From Gulosibacter sp. 10 (GTDB lineage: Bacteria > Actinomycetota > Actinomycetes > Actinomycetales > Microbacteriaceae), in contig NZ_FUIC01000037.1 in NCBI RefSeq assembly GCF_900163695.1, positions 1 to 64,000 of the forward strand: a stretch of 64,000 bases of DNA, written 5' to 3'. The notes beneath the pieces were generated by a model that was not told the DNA's origin, searched no databases, and saw nothing but the letters and a program-made list of their open reading frames with translations. The position numbers and the translations under genes were made by a program. Of the stretch, positions 1 to 8,677 are shown piece after piece (position 1 is the first letter of the stretch; each line of letters begins with the position of its first letter).

Positions 1-1078
1 GCGGAAGAGCTGCGGTCGGCGGGCGACGTCCTGCGGGCGAGCGGCGCGGCGCCGGGGCGGGCTTCTGTGCCGGGACGGGGTTCGGCGCCGAAGCAGGGTT
101 CGGCGCCAGGGCGGAGCTCGATACCGGAGCGGATACGGGCGCCCCCGCGGGGCGGGCGGGCTCCGGGCCGCTCGACTCGTCGGACCACGACTCGATCTGG
201 TCGAACACCTCGAAGACCTCGCCCTCGGCGGTGAGCGCCCAGTCCCCCGCCGGACCGGCGGGCGCGGGCAGCGCCTCGCGCGCCTCGGCCGCGCCCGGCC
301 GGGCCTCGGGGTCGGCGTCGAGCATCCGCAGCAGCGCCTCGCGAAGCGCGTCCGCCCGGGGCTCCCCCCGCTCCGGCAGCAGCCGGTCGAGGGCCTCCCC
401 GGCGGGCCGTGCGCGCTCGTCCGCCGCCGTCCCGGTCAGCTCGAGCAGGGGGTCGAGGGCGGTCAGCGCCACGGCCCCGGCGGCCCAGACGTCCTGCGCC
501 GTCGAGACCGGGCCGCCCCGCAGGATCTCGGGGGCGATGAATCCGGGGGTGCCGGGCACGTGTCCCAGCGCGGTCATCCGCGGCTCGCCGAGCCGGAGCG
601 CGATGCCGAAGTCGGCCAGGCGCAGGTGCGGGCGGGCCGTGCCCGTGGCTTCGAGCATGAGGTTCGCCGGGGTGACATCGCGGTGCACCCATCCGGCCGC
701 GTGCACCGCGGCGAGGCCGTCGAGCAGCTGACGCAGGAGCTCGGCGACGAGCGCCGGCGCGAGGGCTCCGTGGTCGCCCAACGCCTCCGCGAGGGTGCCC
801 CCGCGCGCCAGCGGCATGAGGAGCACCACGTCGTCCTCGTCGGCCACCCACGCGTAGGGGGTGAGGAGGTGCCGATGGGCCCCGATGCCGCCGCGGTGCC
901 TCGCCCCTGCCGACTGCTCGCGGAGGAAGCGGATGATGTCGGCGCTGTCGCGCTGCCGCATCACCTTGGCCGCGCAGATCCCGCCGCGCCGTCGATCGAC
1001 GGCTCGCCAGACCGCCCCCGCGGCTCCGCGGCCCAGGGGGTCGAGCAATTCGACGCGCCCGGCGATCAACTCTCCCAT
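1..1078 (-). CDS. Serine/threonine protein kinase (3' end outside window)
   Basis: Hanks-type protein kinase running off the window, with 359 codons visible. Seen: glycine loop GRGAAGAV (residues 16-23), candidate ATP lysine K38, HRDVTPANL catalytic loop at 132-140 (Asp134), DFG, and an APE motif in GFIAPEIL. The kinase domain is followed by a Pro/Ala-rich linker that continues past the edge, where a membrane segment or sensor would usually be found. Oddity: the usual Lys of HRDxKPxN is Thr. The start is the first ATG in frame, 54 bases from a stop-free start of the intergenic region. It is divergent from the vWA gene. The fold is certain; activity and target are unknown. Confidence 0.88.
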   Translation of the reverse strand, partial: MGELIAGRVELLDPLGRGAAGAVWRAVDRRRGGICAAKVMRQRDSADIIRFLREQSAGARHRGGIGAHRHLLTPYAWVADEDDVVLLMPLARGGTLAEALGDHGALAPALVAELLRQLLDGLAAVHAAGWVHRDVTPANLMLEATGTARPHLRLADFGIALRLGEPRMTALGHVPGTPGFIAPEILRGGPVSTAQDVWAAGAVALTALDPLLELTGTAADERARPAGEALDRLLPERGEPRADALREALLRMLDADPEARPGAAEAREALPAPAGPAGDWALTAEGEVFEVFDQIESWSDESSGPEPARPAGAPVSAPVSSSALAPNPASAPNPVPAQKPAPAPRRSPAGRRPPTAALP

Positions 1079-1176
1079 CGCTTCGTCATGCTACAGGCCG
1101 ACGGATCGCCCATCCCCGCCTCGCAGGGGGATTGCTCCGCGGGTGGGGTTGGCGCGACGACCCTTGCGACCAAGTG

Positions 1177-1190
1177 TTTGCATATGCAAA
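1177..1190. promoter_or_regulatory. Perfect 14-bp palindrome between kinase and vWA gene
   Basis: TTTGCATATGCAAA reads the same on both strands and sits in the roughly 170-base divergent gap between the kinase and vWA starts. It is A/T-rich in a very G+C-rich setting, as expected of an operator. No local regulator gene is next to it, so the binding protein is unknown. Confidence 0.4.
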
Positions 1191-1245
1191 TCTTTGTGAC
1201 GTTCGGCATCATCCGCACTCCGACAGACGAACGAGAAAGAGGACC

Positions 1246-3219
1246 ATGCTCCGCACACGCCTGCAGGACCGCCGCACGGGAAGGACCGCCCCGTTCCGAT
1301 CCCGACGACTCATCCCCGCGCTCGGCGCCGCCCTCGTCGCGACGGTGGGGCTCTCGACGCTCGCCCCGGCCCCCGGCGCCGAGGCCGACTCCCGCGGGAA
1401 CGATTCCGTCGTGCCGACCGTGCTCATCCTCGACGCGTCCGGCTCGATGGCCGAGCCGGACGGCGACGACTCGGGCGCCACCCGCATGGAGGCCGCCCAG
1501 GCCGCGGCGACGGGGCTCGTCGACCAGCTCTCGGCGGACGCCGAGCTCGGGCTCGTGGCCTACGGGGCGAACACGGGCTCGGGCGATGCCGACCGCGAGG
1601 CGAGCTGCGAGGACATCGAGACGCTCGTCCCCGTGGGATCCGGGAACGCCGAGGCGCTCAAGACCGGCATCGCGGAGGCGACCCCGTCCGGCTACACGCC
1701 GATCGGCGCCTCGCTGCGAGTGGCCGCCGAGCAGCTGCCGGACGAGGGGCCCCGCGCCATCGTCCTCGTCAGCGACGGGCTCGACACCTGCGCTCCCCCG
1801 CCTGCCTGCGAGGTGGCGGAGGAGCTCGAGGCGCAGGGCGTCGATCTCGCCGTCCACGCCATCGGGTTCCGCGTGGACGAGGAGGCGCGGGCCGAGCTCT
1901 CCTGCATCGCCGATGCTACCGGCGGCACGTACTCCGATGCCCAGGACGGCGACGAGCTCGCGAAGCAGCTCGTCGTGCGCACCACGCAGACCATGCAGGG
2001 CTACGAGGTCTCGGGCACCCCCGTCGAGGGCGGCGACGCCCCAGCCTCGGCGCCGACCGTCGCCCCCGGCGAATACCTCGACACGTTCGCGCTCGAGGCG
2101 GGCGCGGAGTCCACCGCGAAGTACTACCGGGTGGACCTCGAGGAGGGCGAGCGCCTGCACGCCACCGCGACGATCGTGCCGCCGCCCGCGAACGACGGGC
2201 TCACGCTGTACGAGGACGACAGCCTCAACCTGGACATGACGATCGTCGATGGCGATGGCGACTCCTGCGCGCACTGGGACAGCGGCAACATCGGCCCGCA
2301 GCTGCGGGGCGACGCCCCCGTGCTCGCCGAGGCGAGCTCGGATCCGGCGGGGCCGGAGGGGTGCGCCCCGGGCCCGGTCTACCTCGGGGTCGCACGGGGC
2401 GGCCCCGCGCACGCCGACCAGCCCCTGCCCGTCGAGCTCGTCGTGGCGATCGAGCCCGCCGGCGCAGAGAGCCCGGGCGCTCCCGCAGAGGCCGCCGCCA
2501 ACGAGGGCGCCGAGCCGGGCGCCGACCCCGGCGACGTGACCGAGCTCGGCGCCTCCTTCTCCACCGCTCCGCTCCATGAGCCGGGCACCTACGCCATCGA
2601 GATGGTGCCGGGCGACCTGGGCACGATCGCCGTGGACGTGCACGAGGGCCAGCAGCTCTCCTGGGCCGTGGAGGTGCTCGAGGGCCCGCAGGACGCCGCG
2701 CTCGCCGACTACCACGAACTCACCATCGCGACGCACAATCCCATCCGGCAGCTCGTCCGCGAGAACGGCGTCAGCAACGGCGGCTCGGCGAACCTGCGGT
2801 CCACGACCCCGAGCGGCGGCGGCATGCCGGTCCCGGTGGGCATCGCGAACCGCGAGTCCGAGGACTTCGTGGCGGGCTCCGCCTGGCTCGGCGGCACGCA
2901 TACCCTGCAGCTGCGCTACGACACCTCGCACGGCTCCGACGAGGACGAGGCGCAGGTGCCGGTGCTGTTCCTGCTCACCCTGCAGGTAGACGGCGAGGCC
3001 GGCGAGGACCCGGCGCTCATCACCGAGGGCGAGGCCCCGGACAACCCGACGGTGGACGACCGCCGCGAGCCCGTCGAGGAGGACGAGGAGACCGCGGCCG
3101 GCGCCGACGGGGCGGGGGTCTCGCCGCTGCTCGTGGGGGCGATCGCCGCCGGGGTCGTCGCGCTCGGCGCCGCCGGAGCCGGCATCTGGCTCGTGCGGCG
3201 CAACCGCGCGAGGCGGTGA
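1246..3219 (+). CDS. Secreted, membrane-anchored von Willebrand factor A domain protein
   Basis: 657-residue protein. A basic N-terminus plus hydrophobic stretch (about 21-45, ending near AEAD) looks like a signal peptide. A vWA domain follows with the metal-site motif DASGS at 63-67, a conserved Thr in GYTPIG and an SDGLDT segment. A long acidic Ala/Gly-rich extracellular part ends in a C-terminal membrane helix and RRNRARR, so the chain is probably anchored with the vWA domain outside. The start at 1246 was chosen because AAAGAGGA lies just upstream and the signal peptide begins there; an earlier in-frame start at 1132 would add a basic, non-hydrophobic leader. Divergent kinase upstream. 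Ligand unknown. Confidence 0.85.
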   Translation: MLRTRLQDRRTGRTAPFRSRRLIPALGAALVATVGLSTLAPAPGAEADSRGNDSVVPTVLILDASGSMAEPDGDDSGATRMEAAQAAATGLVDQLSADAELGLVAYGANTGSGDADREASCEDIETLVPVGSGNAEALKTGIAEATPSGYTPIGASLRVAAEQLPDEGPRAIVLVSDGLDTCAPPPACEVAEELEAQGVDLAVHAIGFRVDEEARAELSCIADATGGTYSDAQDGDELAKQLVVRTTQTMQGYEVSGTPVEGGDAPASAPTVAPGEYLDTFALEAGAESTAKYYRVDLEEGERLHATATIVPPPANDGLTLYEDDSLNLDMTIVDGDGDSCAHWDSGNIGPQLRGDAPVLAEASSDPAGPEGCAPGPVYLGVARGGPAHADQPLPVELVVAIEPAGAESPGAPAEAAANEGAEPGADPGDVTELGASFSTAPLHEPGTYAIEMVPGDLGTIAVDVHEGQQLSWAVEVLEGPQDAALADYHELTIATHNPIRQLVRENGVSNGGSANLRSTTPSGGGMPVPVGIANRESEDFVAGSAWLGGTHTLQLRYDTSHGSDEDEAQVPVLFLLTLQVDGEAGEDPALITEGEAPDNPTVDDRREPVEEDEETAAGADGAGVSPLLVGAIAAGVVALGAAGAGIWLVRRNRARR

Positions 3220-3285
3220 GGCCGGGCGGGCCGGCGGATCGCGCGCCGGCCCGCCCGGGACGCGCTCCGCCCGTAGAATCGACGC

Positions 3286-3525
3286 ATGCGCTTCACGAAG
3301 ATCCTGGCCCTGGGCGTCGTCCTCGAGGCCCTCGGCATCGCCGCGACGGCGATCGGCGTCATCACCGACGGATTCGGCCCGCTGGCCGTCATCGGCATCG
3401 TCTGCTTCCTCGTCGGCACCGCGCTCACGGTCTGCTCGGTGGTGATGAGCTCCCTCGCGTCCCGCACCGACGGCGCATCCGGTGCCGCGAGCGCCCGGGG
3501 CGTCGTGCACGACGCGCAGCGGTAG
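3286..3525 (+). CDS. Small two-helix membrane protein
   Basis: 79 residues: basic N-terminus, two hydrophobic helices (about 5-27 and 32-55), then a polar Ala/Ser-rich tail. No family recognised. TAGAAT lies exactly 6 bases before the ATG with no ribosome-binding site between, pointing to a leaderless transcript. It stands alone between the vWA gene and a convergent LysR gene. Codon use is like its neighbours, so it is probably real; function unknown. Confidence 0.65.
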   Translation: MRFTKILALGVVLEALGIAATAIGVITDGFGPLAVIGIVCFLVGTALTVCSVVMSSLASRTDGASGAASARGVVHDAQR

Positions 3526-3554
3526 CGGCCGCGGAGCCGGAGCGGCCGGCTCGA

Positions 3555-4439
3555 TCAGCTCCGCCGGTCGCGCTCCCCCGCCAGCAGCTGCAGGAAAGCC
3601 GTCGCGGCCGGGCTGGGGTTGAATGCGCTCCAGGCGAGGTACTCGACGCGGGTCGGGCCGTCCGCCACGGCGACGGTGCGGAGTTCCGCCTGCTCGGGCA
3701 CCACCGCGGCCGAGAGCAGCGTCACGGCGAGGCCCTCGCGCACGATCCCGAGGATGAGGTCGGTGCTCGCCGCCTCGAAGGCGACCTCGCGGGCCAGCCC
3801 GGCGCCCTCGAACGCGAGGTCGGACTGGACGCGGCCGGGCGAGCCCTGGGGGAAATCCACGAAGGGCTCCCCGGCGAGGTCCTCGAGGCGGATGCGGCGG
3901 CGAGCGGCCAGGCGGTGCCGGGCGTCGACGACCGCGACGAGCCGCTCGCTCGCGAGCTCGCGGAACTCCACCCCCTCCGGCGTCGTCGCTCCGGACAGCC
4001 CGAGCAGCGCCGCGTCCATCCCGCCCCCGGCGATCGCCGCGACGAACTCGTCGCTGCCGCCGCCGCGCAGCCGCACCCGCACCGCCGGATGCGCCCGGCG
4101 GAACTCGCCGAGCACGGCGGGCACGTCCACGGCGGTCGCCGTCGGGATGACCCCGAGGATGAGCGTGCCGCGGATCTCGCCGGTGGCGGCGACGGCCTCG
4201 GCGGCCGCGCGCTCGGCCGCCTCGATGCTCACCCGTGCCGCCGGCAGGAACGCCCGCCCCGCGGCGGTGAGCTCCACGCGGCGGCTGGTGCGGGCGAAGA
4301 GCGCCACGCCCAGCTCCCGCTCCAGGGCCTTGATCTGGTGGCTGAGCGAGGACTGCACGATGAAGCAGCGCTCAGCGGCGCGCGTGAAGCTCTGCTCCTC
4401 CGCGATCGCCACGACGTAGCGCAGATGCCGTAATTCCAT
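3555..4439 (-). CDS. LysR-family transcriptional regulator
   Basis: 294 residues, the usual LysR length. N-terminal winged HTH (about 1-60, with SFTRAAERCFIVQSSLSHQI) followed by a two-lobed effector-binding domain. Divergent from an EamA transporter and NAD-binding protein operon beginning at 4518; the 78-base gap carries inverted repeats. The usual LysR arrangement suggests it controls that operon and itself. Effector unknown. Confidence 0.92.
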   Translation of the reverse strand: MELRHLRYVVAIAEEQSFTRAAERCFIVQSSLSHQIKALERELGVALFARTSRRVELTAAGRAFLPAARVSIEAAERAAAEAVAATGEIRGTLILGVIPTATAVDVPAVLGEFRRAHPAVRVRLRGGGSDEFVAAIAGGGMDAALLGLSGATTPEGVEFRELASERLVAVVDARHRLAARRRIRLEDLAGEPFVDFPQGSPGRVQSDLAFEGAGLAREVAFEAASTDLILGIVREGLAVTLLSAAVVPEQAELRTVAVADGPTRVEYLAWSAFNPSPAATAFLQLLAGERDRRS

Positions 4440-4463
4440 GCATCCATGCTTTCAGCCCATGGA

Positions 4464-4485
4464 TGCCATGGCAATCATGTATTGC
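4464..4485. promoter_or_regulatory. Inverted repeats in the LysR/EamA divergent promoter
   Basis: TGCCATGGCA (4464-4473) is a perfect palindrome, and GCAAT-N5-ATTGC (4471-4485) overlaps its right end. The second is 15 bp, the size of a classical LysR box. It lies between the LysR start at 4439 and the EamA start at 4518, so it is a likely site for this LysR protein. Confidence 0.45.
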
Positions 4486-4517
4486 ACCCATCGGTTTCGG
4501 GCGCCCATGCTGGATCC

Positions 4518-5432
4518 ATGACCACTACGACCGCTCCGACGGCGCCGTCCGCGACCACCGCGGGGGCCCGCTTCGGCTGGACCGCCCTGACGGCGATCGT
4601 GCCGATGGTGTGGGGCACCACCTACATCGTCACCACGCACCTGCTGCCCGAGGGGCATCCGCTCTTCGCGGCGCTCATGCGCTCGCTCCCCGCGGGGCTC
4701 ATCGCGCTGCTCGTCTCGCGGCGCCTCCCGCGGGGCTCGTGGTGGTGGAAGAGCCTCGTGCTCGGCACGCTGAACATGGGGGCGTTCTTCCCGCTGCTCT
4801 TCGTCGCCGCGCAGCACCTGCCGGGCGGCGTGGCCGCCACGCTCGGGGCGTCGCAGCCCATCGTGGTGGCCTTCCTCGCCGTGGCGATCCTGCACGAGCG
4901 CCTCTCGGCCTGGCGGGTGTGGTGGGGCGCGGCCGGGATGCTCGGAGTGGCCATGGTCGTGCTCCGCCCGGATGCCGGATTCGACGCGATCGGCATCCTC
5001 GCGGGCCTCGCGGGCGCCGCGTCGATGGGCACCGGCGTGGTGCTCACGAAGAAGTGGGGACGGCCCGAGGGGGTCTCGGCGATCGGGCTCGCCGGCTGGC
5101 AGCTCACCGCCGCGGGGCTCGTGCTGCTGATCCCGGCGCTGGCGATCGACGGCGTCCCTGCCGGCATCGACGGGCCGGCGCTGCTCGGCTACGCCTGGCT
5201 CGGGCTGATCGGGGCGCTGGCGACCTACACGATCTGGTTCTCCGGCATCCGCAGGCTCCCGGTCACCGCGACCGCGCTGCTCGGACTGCTGTCCCCGCTC
5301 GTCGCCGCCGTGCTCGGCGTCGTGCTCGCGGGCGAGACCCTCACGCCGCTCCAGCTCGCCGGATTCGTGCTCGCCCTCGCGGCGATGCTCGCGGGACAGC
5401 TGGCGCCCGGGCGGAAGGGCATCGTCTCATGA
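4518..5432 (+). CDS. EamA/DMT-family membrane transporter
   Basis: 304 residues with about ten hydrophobic helices in two EamA repeats, the RhaT/YedA type of drug/metabolite transporter. Motifs include WGTTYIVTTHLLPEG in helix 1, the ERLS loop after helix 4 and GETLTPLQ before the last helix. The start at 4518 gives the conserved short cytosolic N-terminus; an in-frame start at 4446 would overlap the divergent promoter. Its stop overlaps the next ATG by 4 bases (ATGA), so the two genes are translationally coupled. Probable exporter; substrate unknown. Confidence 0.9.
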   Translation: MTTTTAPTAPSATTAGARFGWTALTAIVPMVWGTTYIVTTHLLPEGHPLFAALMRSLPAGLIALLVSRRLPRGSWWWKSLVLGTLNMGAFFPLLFVAAQHLPGGVAATLGASQPIVVAFLAVAILHERLSAWRVWWGAAGMLGVAMVVLRPDAGFDAIGILAGLAGAASMGTGVVLTKKWGRPEGVSAIGLAGWQLTAAGLVLLIPALAIDGVPAGIDGPALLGYAWLGLIGALATYTIWFSGIRRLPVTATALLGLLSPLVAAVLGVVLAGETLTPLQLAGFVLALAAMLAGQLAPGRKGIVS

Positions 5433-6094
5433 GAATCGCCGTCTTCGGAGCGACCGGCATGGCCGGCAGCGCCATCGTCGCCGAATCGGCGAGCCGAGGC
5501 CATCACGTGCTCGCGCTCTCCAGGCATCCGCGCCCGGACGAGGCTCGAGGAACGCGGATCACGCAGATGGCGGCCGACGTCGGCGATCCCGCCGCGCTCG
5601 ACCCGGCGCTCTCGGAGGTCGATGCGGCCGTGCTGGCCGTCCGCCTCGCTCCCGGCGACGAGCATCGGCTTGCCGCCCTCACCCGCGGTCTGCTCGACGC
5701 GGCTGAACGACGGGACGCCCCCGTGCTCGTGATCGGAGGCTCGGCGCCGCTGCGCTCCCCGAGCGATCCCGGCACGCTCCTGATCGACGACCCCGAGCAC
5801 GTGCCCGAGGCGTGGCGGCGGATCGCGCGGGCGAGCCTGGAGCAGTACCGCGCCTGCGCCGCGCATCCGTACCGCGGCTGGGTGTATCTGAGTCCTCCCG
5901 CGATGCTCGAGCGCGGCGAACAGTCCGGCGGCTACCGCCGCGGCACCACCACGCTCCTCGTGGACGAGCACGGCCGATCGCGCATCGCCGCGGCCGATCT
6001 CGCATTGGCGGTCCTCGACGAGCTCGAGCATCCCGGCCGCGACCGGCACTTCACCGTCGTGCAGGCCGCGGCGACGAATAGGAGCGAGCGGTGA
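5429..6094 (+). CDS. NAD(P)-binding epimerase/NmrA-like protein
   Basis: 221 residues. N-terminal Rossmann fold with GATGMAGSA (8-16), then an atypical short SDR body; the family includes flavin reductase-like and NmrA-like proteins. It has no clear YxxxK catalytic pair, so an NAD(P)H-binding or sensing role is as likely as catalysis. Coupled to the EamA gene by ATGA overlap, so it is probably under the same LysR control. Confidence 0.85.
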   Translation: MRIAVFGATGMAGSAIVAESASRGHHVLALSRHPRPDEARGTRITQMAADVGDPAALDPALSEVDAAVLAVRLAPGDEHRLAALTRGLLDAAERRDAPVLVIGGSAPLRSPSDPGTLLIDDPEHVPEAWRRIARASLEQYRACAAHPYRGWVYLSPPAMLERGEQSGGYRRGTTTLLVDEHGRSRIAAADLALAVLDELEHPGRDRHFTVVQAAATNRSER

Positions 6095-6154
6095 GATCCG
6101 ACCGGACTCGCGATGAGCCCCGGGAGACGGACGGGCCGGATCCGATGCCGACGT

Positions 6155-7048
6155 CTAGGTCTGCTGCCGGGCCGCATCGGCGATCGCGGCGAGCACGGTG
6201 CCGACCGCGCGCCGGCGGGCCCGGTCCGGACGCATGACGGCGGTCATGTGGCGGAGCGCCGGGACGTCGACGATGGGACGCAGCACGAGCGAGTCGTTGC
6301 CCGCGGTGGTGAACCGCGGCAGCACGGCGAGGCGGTCGCCGCCCGCGACGAGGGCCTCGATGAGCCGGTTGTCGCGGACCCGCTGCGCGACGCGCAGGGG
6401 CTCGCCGACCCGCTGCTCGATGGCGTTCAGCACCGTGTCGAAGGGATACCCGCGGGGCACGCCGATCCAGGTCGCCTCGGCCACGTCCTCGGCGCGCAGC
6501 CGGGCCCTGGCGGCGAGCGGATGGGACGGCGCCATGGCGATGTCGAGCGGCTCCGCGACCAGTTCGCGCACGACGAGCGACTCGGCGCCGACCGGTCGAG
6601 GCCCGCCGAGGCTGTGCGCGATCACGATGTCGAACTCCGCCGTCAGGCCCGCGAACTCGGATTCGGCGGGGTCGAGATCGGTGACGCGCAGCTCGATGCC
6701 CTCCCGCTGCGCCGCGTCGAGCAGCCGCGGGAAGAGGAGCGTCGCGGCGCTCGGAAAGGCGACGACGCCGACCGGGCCGCCAGGATCGTCGCGGTACGCG
6801 TCCCACCGCGCCTGCACCGCGGCGAGCGCCGTCTCGACCTCGACGGCGCCCTCGGCGAGCAGCCGTCCGGCGTCGGTGAGCCGGACGCCGCGGCCGGCCG
6901 GCTCGACGAGCCGCATGCCCGCATCCCGCTGGGCGGTGCGCAGCTGCTGCGAGACGGCCGAGACCGTCCGATGCGTGGCGGCCGCCACCGCGGTCACGCT
7001 CCCCCGATCCGCGAGTTCGCGCAGGAGCTGGAGATGCCGGACGTCCAT
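6155..7048 (-). CDS. LysR-family transcriptional regulator
   Basis: 297 residues. N-terminal HTH (about 1-60, SVTAVAAATHRTVSAVSQQL) plus a substrate-binding domain. It faces away from a second EamA transporter that starts 72 bases from its own start, so it most likely controls that gene. This repeats the LysR/EamA layout just upstream but the two LysR proteins differ clearly, arguing against a recent tandem duplication. Confidence 0.92.
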   Translation of the reverse strand: MDVRHLQLLRELADRGSVTAVAAATHRTVSAVSQQLRTAQRDAGMRLVEPAGRGVRLTDAGRLLAEGAVEVETALAAVQARWDAYRDDPGGPVGVVAFPSAATLLFPRLLDAAQREGIELRVTDLDPAESEFAGLTAEFDIVIAHSLGGPRPVGAESLVVRELVAEPLDIAMAPSHPLAARARLRAEDVAEATWIGVPRGYPFDTVLNAIEQRVGEPLRVAQRVRDNRLIEALVAGGDRLAVLPRFTTAGNDSLVLRPIVDVPALRHMTAVMRPDRARRRAVGTVLAAIADAARQQT

Positions 7049-7119
7049 GCAGTCAGCCTACATAGTTACTGCAAATCCTTTCAGTTGACCTCAAGAAGGC
7101 CGCGGCGAACGATGAGTGC

Positions 7120-8007
7120 ATGCCGATCCGACACGTGCTGCTCGCGATCGCGGTGGCCGCCCTGTGGGGCGTCAACTTCATCGCGATCGACCTATCGCTC
7201 GCCGCCTACCCGCCGCTGCTGCTGGCGGCGCTGCGGTTCGGGCTGATCGCGATCCCGACGCTGCTGTTCGTGCGCCCGCCCCGGGTGCGGCGGCGGTGGG
7301 TGATCGGCTACGGCCTCGGATTCGGCGTGCTCCAGTTCGGCTTCCTCTACTGGGGCATGGCGGCGGGGATGCCCGCCGGCCTCGCCTCGCTGGTCCTGCA
7401 GTCCTCGGCGCCGTTCACGGTGCTGCTCGGCGCGGTCCTCCTCCGCGAGAGGCCGACGCCGGCCCGCGCCATCGGCATCGTCGCGGCGCTGTTCGGGCTG
7501 CTCGTGGTCGGCTGGCAGCGCGCCGAGCACGCCGCGCTGCTGCCGTTCCTCCTCACTCTGGCGGCGGGGCTCGGATGGGCGATCGGCAACGTCTGCAACC
7601 GGCAGGCGCGCACGACCGAGCCGTTTCGCCTGATGCTCTGGATGACCGTCGTCCCTCCCCTGCCGCTCCTCGCCCTGAGCGCGGTGCTCGAGGGGCCCGA
7701 GCGGATCGGGGCGGCGCTGCGCGGCGCGATCGGCCCGGAGGGGCTCTGGCCGACGCTCGGCCTGCTGTTCACGGCAATCGTCGCCACGATCGGGGGCTCC
7801 GGGATCTGGACCTGGCTGCTGTCGCGGCATCCCGCGGGTCTGGTCGCGCCGTTCTCCCTGCTCGTACCGGTATTCGGCATGACCTCGGCGTGGCTGCTCC
7901 TCGACGAGCGCGTGCAGCCGGGCGAGCTGGCGGGCGGCGCGCTCGTCGTTGCGGGCGTGGTGCTCGTCGCCGTCGCGCCCGCATCGAGATCGCGACGGAG
8001 ACGATGA
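7120..8007 (+). CDS. EamA/DMT-family membrane transporter
   Basis: 295 residues, ten predicted helices, two EamA repeats. Helix 1 has ALWGVNFIAIDLSL, helix 3-4 has SLVLQSSAPFTVLLGAVLLRERPT, and the second repeat ends with LLLDERVQPGE. A basic tail RSRRRR closes the protein, consistent with a cytosolic C-terminus. Divergent from a LysR gene. Belongs to the same superfamily as the transporter at 4518 but is not a close copy. Substrate unknown. Confidence 0.9.
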   Translation: MPIRHVLLAIAVAALWGVNFIAIDLSLAAYPPLLLAALRFGLIAIPTLLFVRPPRVRRRWVIGYGLGFGVLQFGFLYWGMAAGMPAGLASLVLQSSAPFTVLLGAVLLRERPTPARAIGIVAALFGLLVVGWQRAEHAALLPFLLTLAAGLGWAIGNVCNRQARTTEPFRLMLWMTVVPPLPLLALSAVLEGPERIGAALRGAIGPEGLWPTLGLLFTAIVATIGGSGIWTWLLSRHPAGLVAPFSLLVPVFGMTSAWLLLDERVQPGELAGGALVVAGVVLVAVAPASRSRRRR

Positions 8008-8047
8008 CGCGCCGCACTTGACTCGGGCGAAGCTCTCGATAATATAG

Positions 8048-8063
8048 GTGCATGTACACGCAC
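8048..8063. promoter_or_regulatory. MarR operator upstream of marR
   Basis: GTGCATGTACACGCAC: GTGC and GCAC arms around a TGTACA core, interrupted on each side by one unpaired base. The same layout recurs upstream of the SMR genes (8568-8593), including the same off-palindrome bases (A left, C right). It lies 20 bases before the MarR start, so it should repress marR itself. Confidence 0.6.
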
Positions 8064-8083
8064 TTTACGAACCGGAGGGCGGC

Positions 8084-8530
8084 ATGACCGACAGCGCGAG
8101 CGGCGCGTGGTCGCGAGTCGCGGCCTTCGCCTCGGCGGTGGATGCGAGCCTCGACAAGTGGCTGGGCGACAACTACCGCCTCGGCCTGACCGAGTACCGC
8201 GCCTTGACCCTCCTGAGCCGGGAATCGAGCAAGGAGCTGCGGATCACGGTGCTCGCCCAGCGGGTCGGCCTCACCTCGACCTCGACCACCCGCCTCGTCA
8301 GCCGCCTCGAGACCAAGGGGCACGCTCGCCGCGATGTGTGCCAGGACGACGGGCGCGGCGTGTACGCCGTGATCGACGAGCCGGGCGAGGCGCTGCTGCG
8401 CGAGGTGCGCGAGCCGTTCGAGGCTCGCGTGCAGGACCTGCTGAGCAACCCGGCGAAGCACTTCCCCCATCTCGACGCCGGCCTCGTGGCGTCGGCGCTC
8501 GCGGAGGTGAGCGCGCTCGTCGAGCCCTGA
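8084..8530 (+). CDS. MarR-family regulator of the SMR operon
   Basis: 148 residues: winged HTH in the middle (LAQRVGLTSTSTTRLVSRLE as recognition region) and helical dimerisation ends. The start at 8084 was chosen over an in-frame GTG at 8048 because GGAGGG precedes it and the GTG lies inside the operator. A terminator-like hairpin follows directly, then a second copy of its operator and the SMR genes, so it probably represses both itself and the SMR-MFS operon and is released by a transported cation. Ligand unknown. Confidence 0.9.
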   Translation: MTDSASGAWSRVAAFASAVDASLDKWLGDNYRLGLTEYRALTLLSRESSKELRITVLAQRVGLTSTSTTRLVSRLETKGHARRDVCQDDGRGVYAVIDEPGEALLREVREPFEARVQDLLSNPAKHFPHLDAGLVASALAEVSALVEP

Positions 8531-8560
8531 CGCCCGCAGCGTCTCGCCGCGGGCGCTTTT
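8531..8560 (+). terminator. Hairpin terminator after marR
   Basis: CGCCCGC (8531-8537) pairs with GCGGGCG (8549-8555) around an 11-base loop, followed by CTTTT. It begins at the base after the marR stop codon and separates marR from the SMR operon, which has its own operator-promoter. Confidence 0.6.
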
Positions 8561-8567
8561 CCACCCA

Positions 8568-8593
8568 TATATGTGTATGTACACACACTTATA
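8568..8593. promoter_or_regulatory. MarR operator upstream of the SMR operon
   Basis: 26-bp imperfect palindrome centred on TGTACA (8578-8583). The 10-base arms TATATGTGTA and CACACTTATA match at 8 of 10 positions. Its inner part (GTGT-A-TGTACA-C-ACAC) mirrors the site at 8048-8063. It lies about 85 bases before the first SMR gene. Confidence 0.6.
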
Positions 8594-8677
8594 CATCGTC
8601 GAACCATTCACCCGCCATCCGCATCCCCTCCGGCCGCGCAACCGCGCGGCCGGGCACCCGCCGAAAGGAACATCATC

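Noticed and set aside
1066-3510. 814-codon open frame on the minus strand opposite the vWA gene
   Set aside because: It is the mirror frame of a high-G+C gene: Arg/Ala/Gly-rich, no domain, while the plus frame has a signal peptide, vWA motifs and an anchor.
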